In this document: positions 17,173-27,085 of the stretch, in pieces
Layout of the letters: each line of letters starts with the position of its first letter
How positions within the stretch are numbered: position 1 is the first letter of the stretch
Source: Candidatus Melainabacteria bacterium
GTDB taxonomy: Bacteria; Cyanobacteriota; Vampirovibrionia; Gastranaerophilales; Gastranaerophilaceae
Assembly (NCBI GenBank): GCA_003258725.1
Contig: QHMG01000008.1
Location: 62,001 to 126,000 of the forward strand
DNA length: 64,000 nt
Reading direction: 5' to 3'
Notes under the pieces: generated by a model
Seen by the model: the letters and a program-made list of their open reading frames with translations, nothing else
Told to the model about the DNA's origin: nothing
Databases searched by the model: none
Made by a program: the position numbers and the translations under genes

Positions 17173-18258
17173 ATGAAAATTACAGTATTAGGTAGTGGAC
17201 ACGGTGGTTTTGCAATGTCGTCAGATTTAAAATATTCTGGATATGATGTTGTTTTGTCCTCTATTGCACCACATAACTCAAAACTTAAATTGTTCAAAAG
17301 TCTAGGACAAATAAAAATTGAAGGAATGACTGAAAAATACAAAAATTCTGTAATTATTCCGACTAATTTTATTGAAGAAAACACCATTAAGGCAATAAAA
17401 AGAGCTGATATTATTATGGTAAATGTTCCTGCTTTTGCACAAGAAGCATATAATGAACTTATTGCAAAATTTGGTAAAACTGGACAAATTATTGTATACC
17501 CTTGTGGTGGATTTTCTGCTGTAAATTTCAATAATTACTTAAAAACTTTTAAGCGTGAAAATGACTTTACTGTTTGTGAAACTGGTTCCTTTGTTTATAC
17601 AACAAAACTTACAGGAAACGGCAGTATTTTAATAAAAAGTATGAAATCAAGTGTGATGTTTTCTGCATATAACCCTAAAGATACTGATAGAATTTTGAAT
17701 ATTTTAAATCAAATTTACCCTCAATTTTACAAGGCTGAAAACGTATGGCAAACAAGTTTTAGCAACCCTAGTTCTGTATTGCATACAATTACAACCTTGT
17801 GTAATATGAGTCGAATTGAACAGTTAGGAGCATATAAAAATTCTTTTTACGACATAACTCCTAGTGTCGCTAGAGTAATGGAGAAAGTTGACAAAGAGCG
17901 TTGTGAAGTTGCATCGCATTTTTATAAGAATGTAATGAGTATTACTAAAATTATGTGTAGTTTGTATAACCTTCATTATGATAATATTTATGACACAATT
18001 AAAAATATTTCTGCATTCAAAATTCAACATGCACCAAAAGATTTAAAACATAGATATATAACAGAAGACATACCTTATTCCCTAGTTCCAATTTCAACTA
18101 TTGGTAAAAAACTTGGAATAGAAACCCCTAATACAGATGCTATTATTAATCTAGCTTGTATGTCTAATGATATAGACTATTGGGAGCAAGGTAGAAACGC
18201 CAATAAAATAGGCTTTAAAAACATTCAAGCAATTTATCAAGATATGGCGGTAGCTTAA
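17173..18258 (+). CDS. Opine (octopine/nopaline-type) dehydrogenase family protein
   Basis: This 361-residue protein starts with a Rossmann NAD(P)-binding loop (LGSGHGG, residues 6-12). The C-terminal helical domain contains HTITTLCNMSRIE, typical of the octopine dehydrogenase family. These enzymes reductively couple an amino acid to a 2-oxo acid. The next gene, an MFS transporter one base away, suggests a made-and-exported small molecule, reminiscent of the CntM-CntE part of opine metallophore systems. No nicotianamine-synthase-like partner is seen, so the product is unknown. Confidence 0.75.
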   Translation: MKITVLGSGHGGFAMSSDLKYSGYDVVLSSIAPHNSKLKLFKSLGQIKIEGMTEKYKNSVIIPTNFIEENTIKAIKRADIIMVNVPAFAQEAYNELIAKFGKTGQIIVYPCGGFSAVNFNNYLKTFKRENDFTVCETGSFVYTTKLTGNGSILIKSMKSSVMFSAYNPKDTDRILNILNQIYPQFYKAENVWQTSFSNPSSVLHTITTLCNMSRIEQLGAYKNSFYDITPSVARVMEKVDKERCEVASHFYKNVMSITKIMCSLYNLHYDNIYDTIKNISAFKIQHAPKDLKHRYITEDIPYSLVPISTIGKKLGIETPNTDAIINLACMSNDIDYWEQGRNANKIGFKNIQAIYQDMAVA

Positions 18259-18259
18259 A

Positions 18260-19624
18260 ATGGATAAAAAGTTTTTGCCACTAATTATATCAACCGCAGC
18301 CGCATCGTTTATGGTAAACCTTGATACATATATCATAAATGTCTCAATCCCTGCAATTGCTAATGATTTAAATGTATCAAAAGCTGACATTTCTTGGGTT
18401 GTAATGTCTTACAACTTAATGGTTGTATCCTTGCTTTTAATATGCGGTAAATTGGCTGATAGAATCGGTTTAAAAAAACTTTTTGTATCTGGATTTGTAA
18501 TCTTTACCGTAAGTTCTTTGTTTTGCGCATTATCACAGAATTTAAGTCAATTAATAGTATCTAGAATAATACAAGGGTTTGGTGCATCTATACTTTACGC
18601 AATGCCTCAAGCTATGATTGGGAAATTTATGCCTAAAGAAGAAAGGGGCAAGGGTTTTGGTTATAGCGCATCTGCTGCTGCTTTAGGTATAATGCTTGGT
18701 TCACCTATTAGCGGACTTTTAACAGGTTTACTTTCTTGGCATTGGATATTCTTAATCAATGTACCTCTTGGAATAGCTATTATAGCCCTAATTTTATCCA
18801 ACAATTCTTTAATTGAATCCAAAATAAAACTGTCAAAAGAAAATTTTGATTTAACAGGCTCTTTTTTAAGTTTTTTTGCTATTTTAGGCTTAACTTTTTG
18901 GTTAAATCGTCTTAATAGCGTTGGTTTTATGAACCCTGCAATGACAAGTATACTTATTGTTTCATTGTTTTTATTAATTTATTTCATTTACCACTGTCAA
19001 AAAAATTCTAATGCACTTTTAGACCTAAATTTGCTTAAAAACAAATATTTTTCATGTGCAAATTCCGCAATGTTTTTAATTTCGGGCTTTTTAGCTGGAA
19101 ACAATTTTATAATGCCGTTTTATTTGTCAGAAATTAAACATCTATCAGAATTTAAAATAGGTCTTTTATTTATTATTTATTCAGCAAGTTATATGACTTT
19201 CAGTTTAATTTATGGAAAAATTTCTAAAAAATATTTACCTGCAAAAGTCTCTTTTTTAGCATCTTTTACATCCGTTTTATCAATTATATTTTTTATTGTA
19301 AACATACATAATTCTAATTTAGTGTATACCGTAATGTTTTTCGTCCTACTTGGTCTCTCTTTTTCTTTTTTTATTACCTCAAACAACAATTACATTATGC
19401 AACAAGCAAAAAACAACAATGAAGGTGCTATCGCTGGATTACACAGAATGACAGGACGTTTTGGAATGTTGTTCGGCGTTGTTATTTTAGAATTTTTGTT
19501 TTCTTATGCTCAAAAAAATGACCTAAATGGCTTTATTTTAAGCTATTGCGGTGGTTGTGTAATTTGTCTTTTTGCAACAATTTTTTCTTACATTTGTATC
19601 AATAAACAAAAAAACAGAACATAA
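18260..19624 (+). CDS. MFS drug/metabolite exporter, DHA2 (EmrB/QacA) type
   Basis: This 454-residue multi-helix protein has about 14 membrane segments. Motif A is GKLADRIGLKKLF after helix 2, and a motif C-like region (GIMLGSPISGLL) follows in helix 5. It is translationally close to the opine-dehydrogenase-like gene and shares its operator-flanked promoter. It probably exports the product of that enzyme or a toxic compound by proton antiport. It ends two bases before the converging gene. Confidence 0.82.
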   Translation: MDKKFLPLIISTAAASFMVNLDTYIINVSIPAIANDLNVSKADISWVVMSYNLMVVSLLLICGKLADRIGLKKLFVSGFVIFTVSSLFCALSQNLSQLIVSRIIQGFGASILYAMPQAMIGKFMPKEERGKGFGYSASAAALGIMLGSPISGLLTGLLSWHWIFLINVPLGIAIIALILSNNSLIESKIKLSKENFDLTGSFLSFFAILGLTFWLNRLNSVGFMNPAMTSILIVSLFLLIYFIYHCQKNSNALLDLNLLKNKYFSCANSAMFLISGFLAGNNFIMPFYLSEIKHLSEFKIGLLFIIYSASYMTFSLIYGKISKKYLPAKVSFLASFTSVLSIIFFIVNIHNSNLVYTVMFFVLLGLSFSFFITSNNNYIMQQAKNNNEGAIAGLHRMTGRFGMLFGVVILEFLFSYAQKNDLNGFILSYCGGCVICLFATIFSYICINKQKNRT

Positions 19625-19626
19625 AT

Positions 19627-20151
19627 TTATTCTTCTTCATCACTTGATTTTTGTTGATTTAAGAAGGAATCATCAAAAAATGGTTTAAAATTCTTAACCA
19701 TAGGTAGTGGCGGAATTTTGCCTGTCGAAATAAAATTTTTATCTTGGCAATCACCGTTTATGTCACAAACTCCGATGAATTGACCGATTGAATTGTAATA
19801 AAAAGTTTTTTCACCTCTTGGAAGGCTTTTTCCTACATATTGTCCCGTTGCATTATAGAAAAAAGTACCTGTTTTTAAAATCTTATCATGCGCTATCATC
19901 TTGCCATATTTATCATAATAAAAATTTTCGTGATTTTTACTTACAATAGTATAATCAGGTTCATTTTGTACCGTAACGGGTGTTTCCGTTGTTTTATATC
20001 CATTTTGCATTGTGCTAGTTTGAGTCGTTGTAATTGTACCTGTTCCTGTTGAAGTTTTTGTTGTTGTCGTAGTTGTAGTTGCTGGAGCTGCAATACATAC
20101 AGGCATTGAAATTATTGCAATTAGGGTAAATAAATATAATAATTTTTTCAT
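19627..20151 (-). CDS. Exported protein with three tyrosine-rich beta repeats
   Basis: This 174-residue protein starts at the Met beginning MKKLLYLF, with AGGAAG upstream. The longer frame reading to 20226 has no support. A signal peptide is followed by a Thr-rich linker. Three repeats of the form (F/Y)FYxxxGQxxG then follow (FYYDKYGKMI, FFYNATGQYVG, FYYNSIGQFIG), ending with an acidic tail. The repeats resemble short YD-like beta units. The likely location is the envelope or outside; function is unknown. Confidence 0.7.
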   Translation of the reverse strand: MKKLLYLFTLIAIISMPVCIAAPATTTTTTTKTSTGTGTITTTQTSTMQNGYKTTETPVTVQNEPDYTIVSKNHENFYYDKYGKMIAHDKILKTGTFFYNATGQYVGKSLPRGEKTFYYNSIGQFIGVCDINGDCQDKNFISTGKIPPLPMVKNFKPFFDDSFLNQQKSSDEEE

Positions 20152-20250
20152 AAAATCTTCCTTCTTATGCAAAAATTTTAACACAACGAGGTTCTTTTTT
20201 GAAGAAAGTCTCAAATATTTAGGCAAAACAGAGGATTTTACAATACAAAA

Positions 20251-22590
20251 TTAATCAATTTCTTTAGTCAAAAATGCACATTTGCAATCTTCAATTTCTA
20301 ATAACAAATCTTTAAATTTTTTATATTGAATACAGCCTGTAATATGTGACAATTCAACATTTCCGACAAATTCTATTTTATAATTATCAATATTCTTTTC
20401 AACAATTTTAATCATTTTGCATTGTTCTAAAATGCTCAATAAACATTCGACACAATCAATGGTTAAACCTAAAAATGATGCACTTTTCGCAAGGTCAAAT
20501 TCGCCATTTCGATTATTACAAGTGTATTTAACCATACCAGAAAGTGTTTTAATAATATCGTGTTCATCAAATTTGGTAAAATTGCAAGCCATATAATGAA
20601 TATGACGAGGAGATACGCTCTCAATAATACTATCGAAAATTTCTTCACTTGGTGGATAGTCAAAAAACATTATACTATCTGCTTTTTTTATAGTTTCTCT
20701 GTTTATAATAGAGTTACTCAATGTTTTATAAGGTTTTAAAGAGTCTATAACACTCTTATTTTCCGCAAATACAATAACCTTCATTTTGGAAGTACGAACA
20801 TAATCTTCAACTTGAGGCAAAATATCTATTTTGTTTCTATGGTCAAAAACCTTTATAGCATTTGGATTTTCAACTTTTTCTTCCTTTAAATTCTCGCTGT
20901 GAATGTCTTCCACCATTAATTGTAAACTTGTTACATCTCTAAAAGTATTGATTTTAGGTGAAAAAGCAATATCAAGTTTGTCCTCTGGAACTAATGAAAT
21001 ATCACCTCTAGACCACCAAACACAAGTATATAGAGCGTCTTTGCCTTGAACTTTTAAACGTAAATGATTTTTATTTTCGCCCATCAAAGTTTTTTCTTTT
21101 AAAGTAAACCCCTTTACTGCAAAGACAGGCGAAGGATTTAATGCACCAAAAGGCTCTAATTTAGAAATTTCATCAACAAGAGTTAAATCTAAATCTTTTT
21201 CATCAAGTTCTAAATCAATGTTTACAAAAGGTTTAAGAATTTTGTCACCTAAAACTTCTGATATTGTTTTATTCAAGGCATTTTTAACAATATTAAACTG
21301 CTCATCATTACCGCTAAAGGCAAAGCCAGCAGCCATTTCATGACCACCAAAACCCTCAAACAATTCAGAATTTGCATCTAATACTTCATACAAATTTATA
21401 CCTTTAACACTTCGAGCAGAACATCTAAATTGTTGAGTTTCAGAGTTATAATTCATTATAAATGTAGGTTTATAGTATTTTTCAACAAATTTTGAAGCTA
21501 CAATTCCGATTATACCTATATTCCAATTATTACTATATAAAACAATAGCGTTATTGTCTGTACCTTCTTTTTGATACATTTCATCTGCTTCTAAAAAGGT
21601 TGTTTCACAAAGGTTTTGACGAATTTTATTCAATTCATTCAAGGTTTGAACCGCCATTTCAATTTCTGTTTTGTTATCAGATAACAAAAGCGTCAAAGCC
21701 GTATTAACATTGTCTAAACGCCCTGTTGCATTAATTCTTGGCGCAATACCAAAAGCAATATTTTCAGAAGTAATGCCATTTTCAATGTTGTAACCAGCAC
21801 TGTCTAAAAGCCTTGTCAATCCATAATGTTGACCTTTTGATATAAGCTCTAAACCCTTTGTCACAAAATATCTATTTTCACCCAAAAGAGGTACTATATC
21901 TGCAATTGTTCCCAATGCAACAAGGGGTAAAAGCTCTAATACAAATTCAGGTTTATTGTAATGCTTTAAAAGAGCCTGCGCTACTTTTAAAGCAACCCCA
22001 CACCCTGCAAGGTATGTAAGCATTTTAATTTTTTTTGCAGAAAGTTTTTCATCTAAAGAATTTTGAGCTTTTGGATTAATTATTGCAAACGCTGGAGGCA
22101 ACTCCTCTGGCGCTTCGTGGTGATCTGTAATTATAATATCTACACCGAAACTCTTTAAAAACTTAACTTCTTCAACATTGCTAACGCCACAATCCACTGT
22201 AATCATAACTTTTGGCTTTTTAGAAGTCATTAATTTTACTAGTGTTTTTGTGTTCATACCATGACTTTCGGTCTCTCTATCTGGTATATAATAGTCAACT
22301 TCAGCCCCTAAATGTCTTAAAGTCTTTAATAATACCGAAGTTGAAGTAATACCGTCAGCATCAAAGTCTCCATATACAAGGATATTTTGTTTTTCATCAA
22401 TTGCTTTTGCAAGTCTTTCAACAGCTTTAGCCATATCAACAAAAACAGTTGGTTCTGTCAATTTCATATCCAAAGGATTTAAAAACTCTTTTATATCCGC
22501 TTTTGTAGTAATTCCACGTACGGCTAAAAGTCTTTCTAGCAAAGACTTTTCACCATTATCTGTTTTTGCAACTATCCATTCTTTTTGCAT
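20251..22590 (-). CDS. recJ: Single-stranded-DNA exonuclease RecJ
   Basis: This 779-residue RecJ degrades single-stranded DNA 5' to 3' in recombination and repair. DHH-family metal motifs are DFDAD at 75-79, TVDCGVSN and DHH at 156-158. The DHHA1 domain includes GFGGHEMAAGF, an OB-fold follows, and a C-terminal extension of about 200 residues is poorly conserved. It lies five bases after ctpA in one operon. Confidence 0.95.
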   Translation of the reverse strand: MQKEWIVAKTDNGEKSLLERLLAVRGITTKADIKEFLNPLDMKLTEPTVFVDMAKAVERLAKAIDEKQNILVYGDFDADGITSTSVLLKTLRHLGAEVDYYIPDRETESHGMNTKTLVKLMTSKKPKVMITVDCGVSNVEEVKFLKSFGVDIIITDHHEAPEELPPAFAIINPKAQNSLDEKLSAKKIKMLTYLAGCGVALKVAQALLKHYNKPEFVLELLPLVALGTIADIVPLLGENRYFVTKGLELISKGQHYGLTRLLDSAGYNIENGITSENIAFGIAPRINATGRLDNVNTALTLLLSDNKTEIEMAVQTLNELNKIRQNLCETTFLEADEMYQKEGTDNNAIVLYSNNWNIGIIGIVASKFVEKYYKPTFIMNYNSETQQFRCSARSVKGINLYEVLDANSELFEGFGGHEMAAGFAFSGNDEQFNIVKNALNKTISEVLGDKILKPFVNIDLELDEKDLDLTLVDEISKLEPFGALNPSPVFAVKGFTLKEKTLMGENKNHLRLKVQGKDALYTCVWWSRGDISLVPEDKLDIAFSPKINTFRDVTSLQLMVEDIHSENLKEEKVENPNAIKVFDHRNKIDILPQVEDYVRTSKMKVIVFAENKSVIDSLKPYKTLSNSIINRETIKKADSIMFFDYPPSEEIFDSIIESVSPRHIHYMACNFTKFDEHDIIKTLSGMVKYTCNNRNGEFDLAKSASFLGLTIDCVECLLSILEQCKMIKIVEKNIDNYKIEFVGNVELSHITGCIQYKKFKDLLLEIEDCKCAFLTKEID

Positions 22591-22595
22591 TTTTA

Positions 22596-23807
22596 TTACT
22601 TGCTTTTACTAATTTTTTGTTCTAAAACTTCAATACCTTTTTTAAGTTGAACATCATTTTTATTTGTCACATCTTCATCTTTAATTTCTACAACAACATC
22701 AGGTGTAATGCCTTTTTTATGGATATCATTACCGTTTGGAGTCAAATAATGTTGAATTGTAATATGAACGGCAGAACCTTCTGGCAATTTATTAATTTCT
22801 TGCACAATACCTTTACCAAAGGTTTGCGTACCAATAATTGTAGCCCTTTCATTTTCCTTTAATGCACCTGAAAGAATTTCACTTGCAGAGGCTGAGCCTT
22901 TGTTAACAAGCACCACAACAGGCTTTTGAGTTAATAATTCTCTACCGGCTCTTGCGGTTTCTTTGTAACCTTCACGGTCAACGGTGCTCACAATAACGCT
23001 ATCACGCATAAGCATATCCGCAATTAGAACCGCATTTGAAAGTAATCCCCCTGGATTTGAACGTAAATCTAAGATATAACCGTCTTTATCACGAGTTTTT
23101 AAAATAATTTCGCCAATTTCACTACCCGCATTTTTACTTAAAAACGAATTTAATCTAATATATTGAATATTGTTTGGAATTTTTGTTTCAATTGGTGGTT
23201 TTGTAGTTACAACCTTAACTTCAACCTCATCTCTTACAATATTAAAAGTAATAGGTTTTTCTACATTTTTACGTTTTATCAAAAGGGTTACAGTTGTACC
23301 CTTTTCGCCCCTAATTTTATCAGCAGCTTTATCAACAGTAATGCCTTTTGTACTTTCACCATTGATTTCCATAATCTCATCACCCGCTTGAATACCTGCT
23401 CGTTGCGCTGGAGAGTTTTCGATTGGTTCTACCACGTACAATTGACCGTCTTTTACAGAAATTTGAGTACCAATACCCTTTAAAGAACCCTTCATACTGT
23501 TTTGTTCTTCTGCAAATTCTTTAGGATCTAAAAATCTTGTATATGGGTCGTTTAAACTTGCTAACATTGTATTTATAGCCATGTAAGCATCTTCATTTGT
23601 TTGAATTTTACTGTCATATTTATGACGCCATCTTGTCCAATCTTGATTATTATTTGTTTGATCTACAAATTTGTTATTAACTAATTTCCAAACCATATCA
23701 TATAAATCACAAGGGCTATATGCCATTACTCTTGCAGTATTTACACCCATTACTAAGAATGCTAACATCAAAACTGTTAATAAAATTCTTCCAAATGTTC
23801 TATTCAT
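22596..23807 (-). CDS. ctpA: Carboxy-terminal processing protease (S41, CtpA/Prc type)
   Basis: This 403-residue protein has an N-terminal membrane anchor or signal (about 9-28), a PDZ domain (about 105-190) and an S41 catalytic domain. The nucleophilic Ser lies in GSASASE (304-310) and the Lys partner at 332 in FGKGIVQ. It cleaves selected proteins at their C-termini outside the membrane. It is the first gene before recJ, with a five-base gap. Confidence 0.93.
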   Translation of the reverse strand: MNRTFGRILLTVLMLAFLVMGVNTARVMAYSPCDLYDMVWKLVNNKFVDQTNNNQDWTRWRHKYDSKIQTNEDAYMAINTMLASLNDPYTRFLDPKEFAEEQNSMKGSLKGIGTQISVKDGQLYVVEPIENSPAQRAGIQAGDEIMEINGESTKGITVDKAADKIRGEKGTTVTLLIKRKNVEKPITFNIVRDEVEVKVVTTKPPIETKIPNNIQYIRLNSFLSKNAGSEIGEIILKTRDKDGYILDLRSNPGGLLSNAVLIADMLMRDSVIVSTVDREGYKETARAGRELLTQKPVVVLVNKGSASASEILSGALKENERATIIGTQTFGKGIVQEINKLPEGSAVHITIQHYLTPNGNDIHKKGITPDVVVEIKDEDVTNKNDVQLKKGIEVLEQKISKSK

Positions 23808-23970
23808 AAATTAATTTCCCTTTATCCAATATATATATTATTGCACATTTATTAAATATAAGATGTTTTTTTACAATAAATGTTTCAAAAACGTTAAACT
23901 TTTATTAATAGCTTTGAAATTTTTCAGTTTTCATATACACTATTATTAAGAAATCTATTGAGGAGGAAGT

Positions 23971-24090
23971 ATGCACGAATACGTATTTAAAATGAAAAAA
24001 GGTGAAATTGAAATTGAATTAAAATCTGACGACTTGGAATTTGTTGAAGAACAACTTAACAAATGGAGAGAAGATTTACTTCAAAAATAA
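23971..24090 (+). CDS. 39-residue protein related to the N-terminus of the next gene
   Basis: A strong GAGGAGG site is followed by an ATG at 23971 and a 39-residue frame to TAA. The protein (YVFKMKKGEIEIELKSDD...) has the same pattern as residues 1-45 of the next gene (YTFTFKKDDVFLEY...). Both are beta-beta-alpha in character and end with a Trp-containing helix. It is too short for most gene callers. The ribosome site and homology to its neighbour support a real gene. Function unknown. Confidence 0.65.
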   Translation: MHEYVFKMKKGEIEIELKSDDLEFVEEQLNKWREDLLQK

Positions 24091-24152
24091 CCTTATTTCC
24101 TAATTTAAAATTAGGCTAAAACGCAATAAAATTAACTTAGACAGGAATTATT

Positions 24153-25052
24153 ATGCCAAAGTATACTTTTACATTTAAAAAAGACGACGTCTTTTTAGAA
24201 TACATTACAACTGACAAAGAATCTATGGAACGCCAATTTCAAATTTGGGTAACATGCGCTTCTGTATGGGCTTACAACCAAGAGAAAATTGAAAAAGGTT
24301 TAATGGCAGCACCATTGCCAAAGGCAGAAAAACCTGTCAATAGTGAAGTTGAAGAAGTTAAACCTGTTGAAGAAAAATTAGAAGAACCAGTTCAAGCACC
24401 TGAAATTAGGGAAGAAGCGACTGAATTAATCATTGAAAATTCTGAACAAAGCCAAATTGACAGAGAGTCTCAGCGCATAATTCAAGAATATAAGGCTGAA
24501 ATGGAAGCAGAAGCCCGTAAAAAGGAAACAGACGCTAAAAAAGAAGAGTTCAAACAAGACGTAGAACAAGTTGTGGCAAAGGAAGAAGCTGTTAAAGAAG
24601 AAATTTCTGAACTATACAGTAAACCTGCTACAATCAACGATATTCAACTAACTCAACCAGAAGAATCTGAAGCTAAATTAGGTGAAAACAATGATTTTGA
24701 TGCGTTCTTGCAAAAATCAATGGCAAATCCAACAACACATGTCAAAGAAAAACAAGATGACAGATTTTTAAAGGTAATCAAGGTTAAGAATATCTCTGAA
24801 AAGCTAGACTTTTTAATCGTTACAGCCTACTATTTATCTGAGTTTGAGCGCCTTGATAGATTTACATTAAAACTGGTAAATGCCAAATTAATGGAAAACA
24901 TGCACGAAGTTATTGATAACTCTGTATTACAAGAGGCAATTGATAAAGGGCTAGTTGAATGTTTACCAAATTACACAAATATCCCATCAGCAATGGAATA
25001 CAGACTTACAGAAGCTGGGGAAGAAGCATTTTTAAACGGAAGTAGCAAATAA
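24153..25052 (+). CDS. Three-part protein: small N-domain, coiled coil, winged-helix-like tail
   Basis: This 299-residue protein has an N-terminal domain (about 1-45) like the 39-residue neighbour. It is followed by a Glu/Lys-rich, probably coiled-coil section (about 50-195). A C-terminal part (about 205-295) contains KLDFLIVTAYYLSEFE and EYRLTEAGEEAF, typical of winged-helix ends. It lies three bases before mnmA, so it is co-transcribed with it. Function unknown; a regulatory or scaffold role would be guesswork. Confidence 0.7.
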   Translation: MPKYTFTFKKDDVFLEYITTDKESMERQFQIWVTCASVWAYNQEKIEKGLMAAPLPKAEKPVNSEVEEVKPVEEKLEEPVQAPEIREEATELIIENSEQSQIDRESQRIIQEYKAEMEAEARKKETDAKKEEFKQDVEQVVAKEEAVKEEISELYSKPATINDIQLTQPEESEAKLGENNDFDAFLQKSMANPTTHVKEKQDDRFLKVIKVKNISEKLDFLIVTAYYLSEFERLDRFTLKLVNAKLMENMHEVIDNSVLQEAIDKGLVECLPNYTNIPSAMEYRLTEAGEEAFLNGSSK

Positions 25053-25055
25053 AAC

Positions 25056-26099
25056 ATGAAAAAAATAGCAGTAGCAATGAGCGGTGGCGTTGATAGTAGC
25101 GTAACTGCCTTATTATTAAAGCAACAGGGCTATGAAGTTGTCGGAATTGCAGGCAAAATGACCAATTCAGACGGGGCAGAACAAGTTTGTAAAAATGCTC
25201 AAGCTGTAGCTGATAAAATCGGAATACCCTTGTATATACTTGATTTAAGCGACAAATTCAAAGAAAAAGTTATTGATTATTTTGATAAATCTTATTTGGG
25301 AAGCAAAACCCCAAACCCTTGTGCTATGTGCAATAAGAGAATTAAATGGGGCGAAATCTTCGACTACGCAATAAATACACTAGGTTGCGACTACTTTGCG
25401 ACAGGTCATTACGCCAATATCGTAAAAATAGGCGATTATTACACTCTAGCACCTGCTAAAGACCCTAGAAAAGACCAACTTTACTTTCTTTTTAGCCTAA
25501 ATCAAGAACAGTTCTCAAAAACCTTGTTTCCACTTTATGAGTACGAAAAATCGCAAATTCGCCAGATTGCAGAAGAAAATGATTTACCGTCAAAATCGGC
25601 GAAAGACTCTCAAGACATCTGTTTCATACAAAAACCAAAAACCTTGAAGGATTATCTTTTTGAAACAATTGGCAAGAAAAATGGCGATTTTATTGACATT
25701 GAGACAGGTAAAAAGTTGGGAGAGCACTCTGGTTGCTATCAATATACAATTGGACAGCGCAAAGGGCTTGATATTGGGGGAACTCCAGACCCATTGTATG
25801 TAATCAAAATAGACTCAAACACAAACACAGTCTATGTTGGAGAGAAGAAAAATGCCTACAAATCAACACTAAAGCTAGAAAACTCCCATAAAACATTCCC
25901 ATTTGAAGGTAATTCATTTGATGTAATGACGAAAATCAGGTATAATATGCCTTTCGTGAAGGCGCATGTCGAATTATCAGGCGACACCGCAGTTATGACA
26001 TTTGAAGAACCTGTTTACTCAGTAACCCCTGGACAAGCAGCTGTGTGGTACGATTTAGAACATGGCTATTTACTTGGCGGTGGTTGGATTGTAGAATAA
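25056..26099 (+). CDS. mnmA: tRNA-specific 2-thiouridylase MnmA
   Basis: This 347-residue enzyme puts the 2-thio group on wobble uridine of certain tRNAs. It has the PP-loop SGGVDSS at residues 9-15, the catalytic Cys92 in NPCAMCNKRIKWG and the second Cys189 in QDICFI. The central GQRKGLDIGG and the C-terminal beta domain are present. It follows the upstream unknown gene by three bases. Confidence 0.96.
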   Translation: MKKIAVAMSGGVDSSVTALLLKQQGYEVVGIAGKMTNSDGAEQVCKNAQAVADKIGIPLYILDLSDKFKEKVIDYFDKSYLGSKTPNPCAMCNKRIKWGEIFDYAINTLGCDYFATGHYANIVKIGDYYTLAPAKDPRKDQLYFLFSLNQEQFSKTLFPLYEYEKSQIRQIAEENDLPSKSAKDSQDICFIQKPKTLKDYLFETIGKKNGDFIDIETGKKLGEHSGCYQYTIGQRKGLDIGGTPDPLYVIKIDSNTNTVYVGEKKNAYKSTLKLENSHKTFPFEGNSFDVMTKIRYNMPFVKAHVELSGDTAVMTFEEPVYSVTPGQAAVWYDLEHGYLLGGGWIVE

Positions 26100-26184
26100 T
26101 TAAACTATAAAAACGCCCTCTCAGCCTGTCACTTTCCGTTAAAAAAGTTTTTAATTCAATAATTATAAGAAAAAACAGTACTGT

Positions 26185-26303
26185 GTACGTAAAAATACGT
26201 ACGTGTTTTTACGTACAATTTTTTACGGACAAAAATGAAAGGTTGCTGTTTTTAAGGGCAAAATTTTGAAAAGATACCGCAACAAGTGCGGTATGACGGA
26301 AGG
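26185..26303. repeat. Hairpin repeat with GTACGT arms, and family F repeat
   Basis: An inverted repeat (gtacgtaaaaa / tttttacgtac, arms 26185-26195 and 26206-26216) encloses a further tacgtacgtg. At 26274-26303 a second hairpin (ataccgca-acaag-tgcggtat) carries the tail gacggaagg, which recurs near 27132 and as gacagaag at 37712-37740. No gene is visible from 26100 to 26397. Confidence 0.6.
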
Positions 26304-26337
26304 TTTTAATTTTTTTATTTAAAATTTTATAATCAAT

Positions 26338-26371
26338 AAAAAATGACTTGATAAATTTCAAGTCATTTTTT
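26338..26371. terminator. Terminator of the minus-strand gene at 26398
   Basis: A 14-bp hairpin (aaaaaatgacttga / tcaagtcatttttt) has A/T runs that make it work on the minus strand, and possibly on the plus strand after mnmA. Confidence 0.8.
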
Positions 26372-26397
26372 GTTAAAAGTTTGTTTTAAATTTTTAA

Positions 26398-26868
26398 TTA
26401 TGCCCATCTGTAAGCAGTTGGATCACTATCACCTTGACCAGATGAGAAGAAATCGCTTAATTTTTCACCAAAACTTCTTTGGTCCTTAGTTGCTGGTTCT
26501 GTCAAAAGCATCTCAGTTTCTTTTGTTTTTGGAGTTACAACATTTTTAAGAACTTTCATCAATTTATCTGGTAATGCCATATTTCCATATTGATATCCGC
26601 CATGAATTTTTACGTCTGAACCTTCTTTTTTAGGGTTGCGGATATAGAAATCTACCCATTGGTTATCTTTTGGATTTTTCTTTGGTTCTGCTTTTTCATA
26701 AAGCTCTAGAGTATCACCTTTTGAAACATTTTCCATTTTGCCTAAAGTCTTTTGAAAATCAGCATATTGACCTTTACACATATTGTCAACAAACTTTTTA
26801 AGAGTATCATTCTCCTTTAATTTCGCTTGAAAACTTGGCTGTGCACCCACAGTTGGATTAATGTTCAT
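26398..26868 (-). CDS. Small unknown protein with lineage-type N-terminus
   Basis: This 156-residue protein starts MNINPTVGAQPSFQAKL, a short leader pattern I associate with several proteins of this lineage. It is Lys-rich, with IHGGYQYGNMALPDKLM in the middle and a disordered Ser/Asp-rich end. An AAGGAAGG ribosome site precedes the ATG. No family recognised and no membrane segment seen. Confidence 0.6.
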   Translation of the reverse strand: MNINPTVGAQPSFQAKLKENDTLKKFVDNMCKGQYADFQKTLGKMENVSKGDTLELYEKAEPKKNPKDNQWVDFYIRNPKKEGSDVKIHGGYQYGNMALPDKLMKVLKNVVTPKTKETEMLLTEPATKDQRSFGEKLSDFFSSGQGDSDPTAYRWA

Positions 26869-27085
26869 TAATTTAACCTTCCTTTATATTTCTATTACTA
26901 ATTACCTTCCATTTACAGCACATGTAAGTAAAATGAAGATTAAAAATTGCTAAACTCAAATATAATATCCCTCACTTTATATAGTCTCATATAATGATTA
27001 TTGCTAGGCTTTGGCGGTTTTAGAATTATATTTACATGTTGTTACAAATGACAAGAAGTTTTGTTTGTTATTGGAAAAATTATGA

